64,000 bases of DNA from Dichotomocladium elegans (taxonomy: Eukaryota; Mucoromycota; Mucoromycetes; Mucorales; Lichtheimiaceae). How positions within the stretch are numbered: the stretch's first letter is position 1; the number at the start of each line of letters is the position of its first letter. The notes under the pieces were generated by a model. That model was not told the DNA's origin. It worked only from the letters and a program-made list of their open reading frames with translations, and did no database searches. The DNA lies in contig JAIXMN010000022.1 in the NCBI GenBank assembly GCA_025716815.1, positions 558,001 to 622,000 of the forward strand, written 5' to 3'. The position numbers were made by a program, and so were the translations under genes. Shown here one piece after another: positions 52,886-63,803 of the stretch.

Positions 52886-53635
52886 TGTCATATCCACGAC
52901 TATTTTCTTACCTAACAGCAGTGTTCCTGGATCATATGGGACATCAACACTTTGTTTCACTCTTCGAGCGCCATTATCATAATTACTCTCATGCTATCCA
53001 GATTCATAATTTATATCCCAGACCTGTCTCAGGACGCAGTTATAATCACAAGGGTAAATGATGAACTTCTTTATCAACCTTTTAACTGGTCCACCGTCCC
53101 GGGAGACCGCCTAGATGATTATCCACACCCAGTCTCCAGAGTGACCGTTTTGATAAGCACTTCTTATAAATAGGCCCGTTGTTGGCACTTACGGGATTTT
53201 CAAGAAGAAGTTTGCCACAAATTTTAATTGTTCGTATAGACCATCTAGGTTTTTCGTTTTTTTTTGCGTCAAATTCGAATACTAATTTCAGTATTTCGTT
53301 GCTACCCTTTTGTCAAATTTAAAGGCAATAGTAGCAAGAACATTTCAATCAAGGCTATAGGTGAGTCTTCCTTCTCTTCTTTTTACACCAGAATAGTTTT
53401 GGGAGTCCAACCATTTATGTTTCATTCTAATTTCAAAGGAAGAAGAGAAACGAAATACTAAAATTTGTATTCGAATTTGAAGCCAAAAAAAACGAAAACC
53501 TAGACGGTCTATATGAACAGCTAAATTTTGTGGCAAACTTCTTCTTGAAAATCCTGTAATAAAAAATAATCCTTTTGCGAGTCTCACAGAATTATATTCT
53601 GTCTCTTTTTATTCTTAAAACCCCTTGATTACACA
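52886..53635 (+). repeat. Solo LTR, family A, split by a MITE
   Basis: TGTCATATCC...GATTACACA. The MITE copy I lies at 53,192-53,556 at the TA of CACTTAATAAAA. Flanks TATGG and TCCGG match at 3 of 5 positions, so this is an old insertion or a recombinant. Confidence 0.85.
53192..53556. mobile_element. MITE (CAGGATTTTC family), copy I, inside a family A LTR
   Basis: 365 bp, TA on both sides. The left end is CGGGATTTTC (one change). Confidence 0.9.
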
Positions 53636-53931
53636 TCCGGGTTATCGCCAGGACACCCATACTACTCTTCAGAGGTAAGTTAATGGGTATGGAGAAGAGG
53701 TAGTGTTTTTGTTGTCTAACATGTTCCAATCTGTGGATCTAAAAACGTTTTACCTATTGATACAACAACTTTATACGATTCTATGTGTCGTTATTTTGTA
53801 TTTTGTACGACATTGGTTCATCTCATTTACGAAATTTATTTTGGAAAATAAAGTATACTTTTTGTCCAAGCTATAAATAAAAACCAAATACTTCAACCTG
53901 AATATCATATTGTATCTTATCTGCCTTGGCA
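53636..53931. other. AT-rich spacer
   Basis: No gene or known repeat recognised. Contains a TATAAATAAA string near 53,871. Confidence 0.3.
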
Positions 53932-54215
53932 GGAGGTCATCCAATGCTCACTTACATTGCTCACATTGGTCTAGATAAAGGCTCTACACCAGGGTATGTA
54001 CAATCGGGTATATCGTTGAATTTCTTTCTAGAGTTTTATCAAGTATGTATCATCCTGTTTTTAAAAATCATGGTTACCATTTTTCTGGACAATGGTCAAC
54101 ATTCTGGACACGCATAACCTGTAGTTACATTGTGTCTTTACCATTGTACATACCCTGGTGTAGAGCCTTTATCTAGACCAATGCGAGCAATGTAAGCGAG
54201 CATTGGATGACCTCC
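53932..54215. repeat. 71-bp inverted repeat around a 142-bp spacer
   Basis: 53932-54002 (GGAGGTCATCCAATGCTCAC...) is repeated in inverse at 54145-54215 (...GCATTGGATGACCTCC) with few mismatches. The right arm runs into the transposase frame that follows, so the left arm is probably an inverted duplicate of transposase sequence. Confidence 0.85.
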
Positions 54216-54821
54216 ACAGACATAAACAACATGGTCATCTTTGTCTCAGACGCTGCCCCTTGTTCTGTAAACGATGATGGTTCTATGCTCTCAGGGATGG
54301 CACTCAAGGGTAAGGTCACCAAGTATGATTGTGTTGTCATTGATGGTGGATATACCTTGTTTTTGGATAGTGTGATTGCCAATAACCCTCACCTTGCCAA
54401 GCAGAGCCTTGTGTGCCCCATTCGCAAACAATGTGGCTCTGAATTGTCATCGCATGAAGCCAAGTATAACTCGGTCCTTGGCAGCTTCCGTTCTGCCATT
54501 GAATCGACGTTTGGTGAGATTGGACATCTCTTCCAGCGATTTAACGGAAAGTCTGTTATCCGAGTTGCTGACATGGACACCTATACTGTGCAATTTAAGC
54601 TTCCATGTGTACTTTACAACATGAAGAAGTTTGTGGCCCTTGGTAACATCCAAACGGCTGAGCACCATACTTTTTGGATGCAACCCTCGTTTGACTTCTC
54701 CAATGGTTCTACCGGCAGTGTTTATGACGTTGTTAATACAACCAGCATTGCAGAAAAGGCTGATGAAGCCCAGATGGTTGGTGAACTTGCTGCAGCGACA
54801 TTTTATTTCCATGGGTCTTAA
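54207..54821 (+). pseudogene. HARBI1/DDE_4-type transposase, C-terminal half
   Basis: Reads MVIFVSDAAPCSVNDDGSML, KYDCVVIDGGYTLFLDSVI (second Asp region), SLVCPIRKQCGSELSSHE, then SFRSAIESTFGEIGHLFQRF (Glu block) and KLPCVLYNMKKFVALGN. The order matches the C-terminal half of Harbinger/DDE_4 nucleases. The first Asp region is missing at the palindrome. The frame ends TAA at 54,821, and a chromodomain follows in another frame. Confidence 0.65.
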
Positions 54822-55074
54822 CGATGACCCTGATGAAAACGACGTTGATGTTCCAGTTGTGCCTGATGATGGCGATGAGCATGCCGAGGTCGAGTACATT
54901 GTCGAGCACAAAGGTCCCAAGCATCGGCGTTTATACCTCGTCAAGTGGACTGGGTTTTCTGAGGAAGAGAATAGCTGGTTAGCTGAGGAAGGCTTTGACC
55001 AGGACAAGCACATGGTTGTCAAGTATGAGAGTAAGTTGCGATCGATCACACGTAAGAACAAGGGCAGAAACTAG
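54822..55074 (+). CDS. Chromodomain directly downstream of the DDE transposase
   Basis: In the +1 frame, overlapping the transposase stop: an acidic linker (DDPDENDVDVPVVPDDGDEH), then VEYIVEHKGPKHRRLYLVKW and TGFSEEENSWLAEEGFDQDK, ending in a basic tail (SITRKNKGRN) and TAG. Y-x-VE...YLVKW-G...NSW-E is a chromodomain with its aromatic cage (Y, W and the W of NSW). Most likely the C-terminal domain of the same transposase, separated by a 1-nt shift or an unrecognised short intron. Confidence 0.65.
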
Positions 55075-55151
55075 CCACTCTTGCTTAAAACGATTTTTAA
55101 AACCAGATACTTAAGAACGTGCAGTCATCTAAATAACTACAGAAGGAAAGC

Positions 55152-55421
55152 ATGCACGTCGACGATATTTTCGCTGATAATTCGCAATACCTAAGCGATA
55201 TTTATGGTGTAGACTACACCCATTCTGGCTCCTGTCACTCTGGTTGGTGTGACCCTACTCCCATGTTCTGTGACAACATTGTCTTCTGGTGTTTGACCTA
55301 TTGGCTCTCTGGTGGTGCCAATTCGGCTGACATCAAGGCCTATATCTCGTTGCTCCGTGTGTTCTTTGGCGGGTTGGTTAAGAATACCCAGTTCAAGGTC
55401 TCTTACATTGCAAGTGGGATA
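55152..55421 (+). CDS. Hypothetical ORF truncated by MITE J
   Basis: ATG 55152, MHVDDIFADNSQYLSDIYGV, with a Cys/His-containing stretch (HSGSCHSGWCDP) and FWCLTYWLSGGANSADIKAY, LRVFFGGLVKNTQFK. Reads in frame into the MITE. Unknown family. It lies just after the chromodomain transposase and may be a second gene of that element. Confidence 0.35.
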
Positions 55422-55423
55422 TA

Positions 55424-55788
55424 CAGGATTTTCAAGAAAAACTTTACCACAGATTTTAGTTGTTGGCATAGACCGTCTAGGTTTTTCGTTTTTTTGGCTT
55501 CAAATTCGAATACAAATTTTAGTATTTCGTTGCTACCCTTTTGTCAAATTTAAAGGCAATAGCAGCAAGAACATGCCAATCAAGGCTATATGTCAGTCTT
55601 CCTTCTCCTCCTTTTACACCAGAATAATTTTGGGAGGCCAACCATTTATGTTTCATTCTAATTTCAAAGGAAGAAGAGTAACGAAATACTAAAACTTGTA
55701 TTCGAATTTGAAGCCAAAGAAAACGAAAAACCTAGATGGTCTATATGAACAACTAAATTTTGTGGCAAATTTCTTCTTGAAAATCCTG
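55424..55788. mobile_element. MITE (CAGGATTTTC family), copy J
   Basis: 365 bp flanked by TA. The left side is the hypothetical ORF; the right side is a family B LTR entered at its internal TA (CATAACACTG). The flanks were brought together by recombination or deletion. Confidence 0.85.
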
Positions 55789-55985
55789 TAACACTGCGCT
55801 TCTACAGACAGTACTGAGCAGGGCTATCGACTTATCCACCTCTTCTTCAGCACGTCTCGACTGTCCTCCCATTCCAACGTTACGAAGCCCACTAACTGGT
55901 AATGATTGGAGGACCATGCTCGATGACTACTGCTTGTATCACCACTACCACCCTGGTCCGAAATCATATAAAAAGAGAGTTGTTT
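55789..55985 (+). repeat. Family B LTR fragment
   Basis: Missing about the first 20 bases (at the MITE) and everything after TATAAAAAGAGAGTTG-T5. Confidence 0.8.
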
Positions 55986-57126
55986 TTGTGGTGAACATTG
56001 ATCCGTGTTAGAGAACTTAGCCGGTTTCACATCACTATCGCCGATATCCTGAAACTAAGACAATGATGAATTTAACACATTGATGTTCAGGGACCGATAT
56101 TTTCATATCCGCTTGCGTGACAGGACAATCGCACCTATCAAAGGTACTTCCTCTACCCAGGATCCATCACTGGTTTTGAAGAGGACAATGAAAAGAGAAT
56201 GCTCTCATCTGATACGTCCTAACAGGATTAAGCACTTACATCGCCGTTCTAATAGAATTATTATAAAAGAGAGTTATTTTATTTTCAGGAATAAACATCA
56301 ACCTCAAAGATACTTTTATAGTTGTCTTTTTTCATTCTCTCTAATCCATCCATCTCACACTATGGCGAAGTATAGAGATGACTATATGAGATGGATTATA
56401 GCTAGGGTTCCTTGGGTGGAAATATGTATACTAAATCGAGGCGCAGGTTGCGTTAGTGATCATTGCTTGGTGAAAACCAAGAAATACTGATCGCTGGAAA
56501 ATGAGAAAAGGAAATACGGAAATATGGGGAAAAGCGCATGGCCGTGGAATGATTGATATGGAAGGAATATTTACTTTCGAGGAGTTTGCGTGATTTTTTT
56601 ACCTTTCACGTTCTGCAAATATAAAACCTGAGATATCCTAAAAGAGATGTGTATTGAGCCAGCTTCACATCGAAATACTACCAGCTATTATCTAAAGAGT
56701 TGGTCATTTCGCCAAAGTCAACTATGTATGAGCTATAACGAAGCTACATTTCTTGCTGGTTTTGTTTATTCCGCAACTTTGCACTAACTGTATTCCTCAT
56801 TCTTAAACTCCCACATCCCATTTCTTGCACATCTGTAATTGCTATTGTTATACATTAACAGGATTATAATGGTAGGAACCCAATGTCTAGGTTGATTTGG
56901 ACAGATCTAACGAATCAGAACAGATCCACGAAGTGCAATCCGTATGCGATCCAGATCGGTTCAGATCCATGAAGTGCAATCCGTATGAGATCCGGATTGC
57001 AAATGTCCTACACTGGATCCACAAAATCTGAGATGAGGTCAATCCGAATCCGCACCATTGCCTTTTGATCCGGATCAGATCATAAGATCTGGATTCGATG
57101 AGAAACCCTAGATCCGACTGAGTTCT
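55986..57126. other. Unassigned AT-rich region with an LTR-like segment and GATCC repeats
   Basis: 56,250-56,300 has TATAAAAGAGAGTT and a following AATAAAC, reminiscent of a diverged family B LTR. A small ORF (56,362-56,490, MAKYRDDYMRWIIARVPWVE) has no recognisable family. 56,905-57,120 is rich in GATCC/ATCCG strings, including a tandem ~36-bp unit around GAAGTGCAATCCGTATG. Confidence 0.35.
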
Positions 57127-58102
57127 TCGCCATGGGGAGCCCCTGTGCTCTTTGTCTGAAAAAAAGATGGCTCTATGCGCCTCTGCGTTGATTATCGTGC
57201 AGTCAATCGAGTCACACTCCGTAACACACACCCCTTACCACGCATCGATGAGTGCTTGGAGAGACTTGGGGGCGCCAAGTTCTTCTCTAGCATCAACTTG
57301 AAGAGTGGATACCATCAGGTGCGTATCCGAGAAGAAGATATCCCCAAAACGGCTTTTAATACTCGCTATGGGTCGTACGAGTTCCTTGTCCTACCATTTG
57401 GCCTTACAAATGCGCCGCCTACCTTCCAAAAGCTTATGAATTCGATACTCAGGGATTATCTTGATGGCTTCGCCTTGGTCTATCTAGATGACATCCTCAT
57501 CTTCAGCAAATCGGAAGCCGAACATTATCAGCACGTTCGCCAAGTACTGGAGCGTCTGCGCAAGGCGAAGTTGATTGCCAACCTTAAGAAGTGCGAGCTG
57601 AACAAGACTGAACTTGAGTTTGTTGGGTTCCAAGTATCGGCGAACGGTATCCTCCCGTCAAGAAAAAAGGTACAAGCTATTTTAGAATGGCCACAACCAG
57701 CAAACGTACAGGAGGTCTGCCAGTTCATCGGCTTAGGATCGCACTATCGGCGATTCATTCGAGATTTCGCGGCGATTGCAGCACCATTAACTGACTTAAC
57801 AAAAGGCATGGGCACGAAGAAAAGGGCGATAACCTGGACTGCCGACTGCCAACGTGCATTTGAAGAAATCAAGGCCCAAATGAGCGGCACACCAATTCTT
57901 CAGCCACCTAATCCAGACTTACCTTTTGTGATAGAAACAGATGCATCTGATTATGGCGTAGGCGCTGTTCTCCTGCAAGATGGCCCAGATGGCCAAAGAC
58001 ACCCATTGGCCTTTGAATCCAAAAAGCTTTCGGCTGCGGAGCGCAATTATCCTGCACAAGAGCACGAGCTTTTAGCGATTCTCCATGCTCTCCAGACCTG
58101 GC
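57127..58102 (+). pseudogene. Family D-like chromovirus RT and RNase H
   Basis: SPWGAPVLFV, a TGA, KKDGSMRLCVDYRAVNRVT, INLKSGYHQVRIREEDIPKT, LVYLDDILIFSKS (catalytic YLDD), GFQVSANGILPSRKKVQ, FVIETDASDYGVGAVLLQ (RNase H) and HELLAILHALQTW, where the solo LTR of A is inserted. One nonsense codon near 57,158; otherwise open. The 5' part is missing. Confidence 0.85.
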
Positions 58103-58485
58103 TGTGGAATCAAGGGGTTTTAAGAATAAAAAGAGACAGAATATGATTCTGTGAGACTCGCAAAAGGATTGTTTTTTATTAAGTGCCAATAATGGGCCTA
58201 TTTATAAGAAGTGCTCATCAAAACGGTCACTCTGGAGGCTGGGTGTGGATAATCATCTAGGCAGTCTCCCAGGTCGGTGGACCAGTTAAAAGGTTGATAA
58301 AGAAGTTCATCATTTACCCTTGTGATTATAACTGCGTCCTGAGACAGGTCCGGGATATAAATTATGAATCCAGGTAGCGCGAGAGTAATTATGATAACGG
58401 CGCTCGAAGAGTGAAACAAAGTGTTGATGTCCCGTATAATCCAGGGACACTGCTGTTAGGTAAGAAAATAGTCGTGGATACGACA
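58103..58485 (-). repeat. Solo LTR, family A, inside family D pol
   Basis: 383 bp with perfect CTGGC duplications (58098-58102, 58486-58490). Removal restores the RNase H frame. Confidence 0.95.
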
Positions 58486-59195
58486 CTGGCGTTGCTTCAT
58501 TGAAGGGCGGCGCTACACTGTGTTCACCGACCATCATCCGTTGAAATATTTTCGTTCTCAGACCAAGCCAACGCCACGGTTAACTCGTTGGATTGCCGAG
58601 ATGGAACTTTATGACCCTGACATACAATACAAACCAGGTAAAGAAAATCACGTTCCTGATCTATTGTCACGACACGACGGCGTAGCATGTAGAACCACCG
58701 AAAACGATCTTGAGCCAGAGTATCTGTATGCAGTACACTCCATACAGGAATCGGACTGGCCGAAATTCTACGCTAAGCTGGAGGACCAATGGCCAGCTAT
58801 GTACAAGGATCTCCTCATCAAGCACAAAGATAAGTTCGCCAGCAACAATGGCCAAGTGTTCCGTTACGTCAAGATCGGCAAGGATAAGCAAGAAGTGCGC
58901 TATGTGCTATTTGCTCGACGAGCCGACCTGGTGCAGAACTTCCATCAAGCATTTGGCCATGCTGGTAATACGACCATGTACGATTTGATGCGTAAAAGGT
59001 GGTGGTGGCCTGATATGCGTACCGATATCCAGTGCTGGCTAGCTTCATGTCTGCAGTGCCAACTGGCTTCCAACGCAGGACACAACGTCCATCACGCGCC
59101 GATAAAACCTTTAGAAGTACCGCCTGCTTTCTCGCACTGGCATCTAGACTTTGTGGGCGAGCTTCCTACCACTGCATCAGGTAATCCACTGCGCC
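58486..59195 (+). pseudogene. Family D-like RNase H end and integrase start
   Basis: RRYTVFTDHHPLKYF, WIAEMELYDPDIQYKPGKEN, VPDLLSRHD, then integrase zinc-domain (FHQAFGHAGNTTMYDLMRKR, CWLASCLQCQLAS) and SHWHLDFVGELPTTASGN (first catalytic Asp), where it is cut at about 59,193. Confidence 0.85.
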
Positions 59196-59761
59196 CAGGA
59201 GGAGGAGTAAGATACTTTATTCCTAGGAATATGAGTTTCAGGTTGGTGAGTGACCCGCACCCCCAAGTTCCCAGGATAGGTGACACGAATAAATGGTCCA
59301 TAATTAGTATGTCTGCGTTGCACACTCCTATCTTCAAATTGTTAATGTTTGGTATCCACGTGCTACATTGTGATGAGCACAATTGTTCTATCAAAAAAGT
59401 TGATGTATAAAAAAAGCACGGATGAAAAAATGCAGCAGTAAATGTTTCCCTAAAAGGGAACATGGATACAGTGCATTCATTGCATTTGCCAAGCAATGAA
59501 TCAAAAGAAATGAGGTTCCAAAAATAATTAGAAAGCTCGGCATTTTGCTTTCTATGGGGAGCACGATCTCACATGCTCCGTAAAAGACAGTTCGATTTGT
59601 GGATTGGATCAAACCAAGACAAGTTGCTTGGCAAATGCTTGATACAAGTCCATTGCCAAGAGTTTCAATAATGGATGCTTTTATTGACTCATTGCAAAGA
59701 ATCTTTATATAAGGGCAGCAATGAAAGAAGCAAAACAATTTATCAGCTTTATTTACTTACC
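59196..59761. repeat. Plavaka/CACTA element: presumed left end and subterminal repeats
   Basis: The integrase frame stops at CCACTGCGCCC; CACTGCGCCCAGG is a plausible CACTA-type terminus. Before the transposase there are several inverted copies of a TTGCCAAGCAA/TTGCTTGGCAA motif (about 59,487, 59,620 and 59,650). A TATATAAGG string at 59,705-59,713 is a candidate promoter for the ATG at 59,762. The right terminus was not found and probably lies beyond the window. Confidence 0.5.
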
Positions 59762-62700
59762 ATGTCAGATCGCACCGATACCACTGGACAGCTAACAATG
59801 TGCGTCTGTCCACAATGCGTTCAGCAGAATCCTGCCCGCCAATATGGGATTGTCAATATCAGAACATGGCGGGAGCATTTCGAATGCTCCATTGATACCA
59901 ATCCAGTCCAGGCTCTCCAGAATGGTACATTGGTTCAAAAGCCCATGCTGCATAAAACTTACTCTATATATGCGTGGATAGGCAGTGATACAATAATGGA
60001 AACAGCGGGAATGTTTCCACCTACTGTGTATGGTATGTTCTTGTCATTTGCTGGTCTCACTGGAAGCTTATTGTTGTGGTTGTTATTGTCTCGTTGCAGA
60101 CGAGCTGCCTGAAGAGCATTTCGACGGAAGCGATAGCGTAATTCCCGAGATCACGAGTGAAGACGAAATGAATCAAGCCATCGACATTGAGTTTGATGGT
60201 GTGATTGAGGACGACGAGGTTTGTGAACTTAAATAAAAATTAATGCCCTATTAATAAGGTCTCTCAATTACAAGCAGACAACAGACACACCTACATCTAC
60301 CCCGTTGGACTTCCTTACACATCCTTTGCCGTTCATATTTCTCTTCCTTGTCCTGTTCCAGCTGCACCATTTATCTGAGCGGGCGGCGAACGTCCTCATC
60401 AGTTTTGTCACCATGTTGCTAGTCAGTCTCGGAGCCATTGCGCAACAGAATACTCTTCCTGACACAATCGCCGGCTGGAAAAGATGGATTGGATTCGAGA
60501 GTCTTACCGATGACCTTCGGATGTATAGTGCATGTCCTGTATGCCATGGTATCTTTCTGCAACCCGGTCCTCAGACATGCACGAAGCAGAGCCACCAGAT
60601 GAATGGGACACTGTGTGGTGCACAGCTGTGTAAATTGACGTCAAGCAACCGGCCTGTACCCATCAAGCAGTATGCATACTACCCGCTTGCTCAGAGCCTA
60701 AAAAAGCTCTTTTTACGACATGATTTCGAGACCAAGATCACACAGTGGCAACTTCGGAACACGCAGAACGGTATCTTCCATGACGTATACGACGGCATGG
60801 CGTGGCGTGCATTGAAGGACCCCAACGATATCAACCAACCATTTGTTCGAGACGGCCGTTCCTTGATGTTGACCTTAAACGTCGATTGGTTTGCTCCTTT
60901 TGATTCTGGGTACTCTTGCGGTGCCATATACCTTGTGGTAAACAATTTGCCTCGTGCCGACCGCTATAAAACAGAGAATGTAATCCTTGTTGGTGTGATG
61001 CCTGGACCAAAAGAGCCGAGTACATACGAGGTGAACCACTACCTGAAACCGCTCATTGACGATCTTCTCCCACTCTTTCGCGGCATTATGATCCCAACAT
61101 TCCAACAACCCAATGGCGCAATCATTCGAGCAGCTTTGTTCAACATCGCTTGTGACATTCCTGCTGGGCGAAAGGTTGGTGGATTTACTTCGCATGCCAG
61201 CACGCGAGCATGTCATAAATGTACGCGCGAGTTCCGTGTTTTCCCTGACACTACGAAGCTTGACTATTCTGGGTACCAAGTCCTCGACCCATTAAGGACC
61301 AAGGCTGATAATGCATACGCTGCTGAGCGTTGGCGTACAGCGACATCGCCTTCAGAGCGCTATGACATCGAACGATCAACAGGAACGCGATGGTCGGAAA
61401 TTCACAGGCTTGCCTATTTCGATCCAGTACAAGGCACAGTCATCGATGTTATGCACAATTGCTTCCTGGGAACTGCTGACCGGATGGTGCGTGTATGGAG
61501 GACGCGCGGGCTACTGAATGACACCATTGGAGCCCAAATGCAGAAATTGGCCGACGGTGTCGTGCTGCCACCGGGTATCCCTTCGCTGCAACGCAAAATC
61601 GATCGCAAATTTGGTTTCATGACAGCTGACGACTGGAAAGCATGGTGTCTGGTATATTCACCATTCGTTTTGAAGAATTTCCTGCCTCGAGCCGAGTTCA
61701 AGAACTGGATGGACTTTGTTTCTGCCTGCCGAATCCTCGCGAAAACGACGATCACATACGCCGATATTGACGAGGCGCATGGGTTCCTCGAGCATTTTGT
61801 GCGCGGCTGCGAGCGGATATACGGTCCTGAGATCATCACGCCTAATATGCATCTACATCTGCACTTACGCGAAGTGATCGAGGATTTTGGGCCTGTCTAT
61901 GCGTTCTGGCTATTCAGCTTCGAACGATATAACGGGTTCATGAAAGCCGCAGCAACGAACCAAAAGGACTCTTTAGAGCTTACTTTTATGAAGCGCTTTA
62001 TCGAGAAGACCAGCGCAGTCGACTTCGTTCATCGTGAGGCCAGGCGCTTTTCCGTAGGAATCTTGAGTTGCGCTTACTCTTGAAGATTGCTGGTCAATCT
62101 CGCACACTCCAGCAGCAAGCAGTCCATCCCCATTTCGAGCCACTTACGTTTGCGGCTTTATCCACAGACCCAGCAGTCAATGTCTTTGGATCGGAACCAA
62201 TCCCACCGGATACAGCTGCGTCAATGCGTGATGGCAAAAAAGCGAACTTACTGGCACCATTACCTACGAACTGCTGGTCAGTTTTACCAGGCCAGCTATG
62301 GAGAGGAAGAAGTTCGCCATCTGAACAATGCAGCACGCAGGCCGGCGTCATACGTTTTGCCTGAGATTGAGAAATTTAGAACCATCGAGATCTTCGGGCA
62401 AACGTACCGATCAGCAACAGCTCGCTCAATCCGTGGTTGCACATACAGGCATTGTTTCTTGACACAAGTAACCGTGTTGTTGCCTGGACTGGTCAAGTAC
62501 AATTTTACTTTCGTCACCTCCTTGTTGTGAACCGCATTCCGACCATCCACTACTTCGCATTTGTCCGTTGGTATCGTACCCATGCTTCAACACAGCGCTT
62601 TGCCGACGAAGGTCTCGAGGAATGGCGCAACAGCTTTATGAGTGAAGACCGCGATTGCATCTTACCCATACACAGAATCTTTTCCCAAGTTGCCATTGTT

Positions 62701-62775
62701 GCATATGGTCAGCAGCAAAACTCTGCAACTTCAAAGATCCTGGTTATTCCATTAGCACGCAGAATCACAGCGTAA
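59762..62775 (+). pseudogene. Plavaka/Tnp2-type (CACTA) transposase
   Basis: Exon 1 59762-60032 starts MSDRTDTTGQLTMCVCPQCV (Cys pair). Exon 2 60100-60218 is acidic. Exon 3 starts at 60,275 and runs to ~62,050: LHHLSERAANVLISFVTML, YSACPVCHGIFLQPGPQTC, GVMPGPKEPSTYEVNHYLKP, LIDDLLPLFRGIMIP, HASTRACHKCTREFRVFPD, FDPVQGTVIDVMHNCFLGTA and LHLREVIEDFGPVYAFWLFS (FERYNG). These are hallmarks of the Tnp2/Plavaka transposase. The C-terminal part lies in three frames (62,053-62,230; to ~62,440; 62,437-62,775, ending ITA-stop), so at least two frameshifts disable it unless unseen introns are involved. Confidence 0.8.
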
Positions 62776-62819
62776 TAAAGAAAGAGAAAAGTATGAATGG
62801 GGAATAGTCACTATTTTTT

Positions 62820-63803
62820 TTACTTGGCCCAATCGGGCAAAAGAGCCAGCACTTCTTCAGGGAGTAAGGCCTGGTCGTCCTCAACTCTCTTCCTCTTAAG
62901 ACTTTCCCGCGACTCCCTCTTTTTCCCTTGCTTTACCAGCAAGTCCAACTTTTCAAAGAACTCTGCTGCCTACAACATTACCGCATTCTTTCAGCGCAAA
63001 CGTCTAATGTCACCCAAACTAAGAATACCTTAACAGTTCTGTGCGCAGGTTTTTGACCTCCACATTCCCATCGTCGTCAGAAATCTCTGGCGACATGCAT
63101 TCGCGCACAAGAAGACGCGAGCCACCAGGGAAGTCAGCCTCCAACGTGGCAGCATACTTCTCACAGGCTTCTTTGCGGCCCACGAGTTTCTGTATGTAAC
63201 CTATGAGTATTTTAACTTATAAAAGGCCAACATAGTGGTTAATGACCTTCCACACTCGTTTGTTGCGTTTGCGCGTCTCGGCAACGGCTTTCTTCTGCGC
63301 TGGAGACAGCTTGAGAGCATCTTTCTGCCCAGAAAAAAGTGTGTATCTGGGAGCGTAGCTCCCGTGCACCAAGCACACAGCCGCCGACATGTCCAACGCA
63401 GTATGCAGCGATCGTTGCCGTCACCTCCTCATTGTGCGCACATCGAAACGAGCGATTGAAATCGTAACCTTGACCAGCAGAAAAGAGAGCATGCCGGTCA
63501 TGGATGTTTCGCTAGCCAACAGATATTAGACATGTTACAAAAGTTAAGTACATCAAATAATAAACGCACCACAACCCGTTCAACTCCAGGTTCGCGAGAT
63601 ACAGACGATGCAGCAGCGACTGGTTGCTCTCTGGCCATGAGCGCAGACGACAAGTTGAGGAGCTGCTGCTCAATGGCCTGGTTCTTGGCCTTCAACCTGA
63701 CCTGTTCGTCCTCCAGACGGCGAATATGCGAGAGCATATTGGACTGTTCGATGCTTTCGCCGTGTTCTTGGCGGCGCTGGGTGGTATTGCTATTGGAAAA
63801 CAT
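62820..63803 (-). CDS. Multi-exon coiled-coil gene convergent to the Tnp2 transposase
   Basis: Minus strand from ATG 63803: HIRRLEDEQVRLKAKNQAIE (coiled coil), SREPGVERVV, intron, then RNIHDRHALFSAGQGYDFN, RCAHNEEVTATIAAYCVGH, intron, KDALKLSPAQKKAVAETRKR, intron, KLVGRKEACEKYAATLEADF, CMSPEISDDDGNVEVKNLR, intron, and a last exon FFEKLDLLVKQGKKRES with an NLS-like KRKR and LLPEEVLALLPDWAK, stop at 62,820. Exons look intact and splice sites plausible, though exact junctions are uncertain. Family not recognised. It ends 45 bp from the transposase end, so it may be the second gene of the Plavaka element. Confidence 0.55.

Noticed and set aside
55152..55553. Treating YRIFKKNFTTDFSC as the native C-terminus of the 55,152 ORF
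   Set aside because: That tail is MITE sequence beginning at the TA insertion site.
32599..55788. Regularly recurring ~365-bp repeats considered as a CRISPR-like array or tandem satellite
   Set aside because: Copies are dispersed, in both orientations, flanked by TA and have terminal inverted repeats; they are MITEs.
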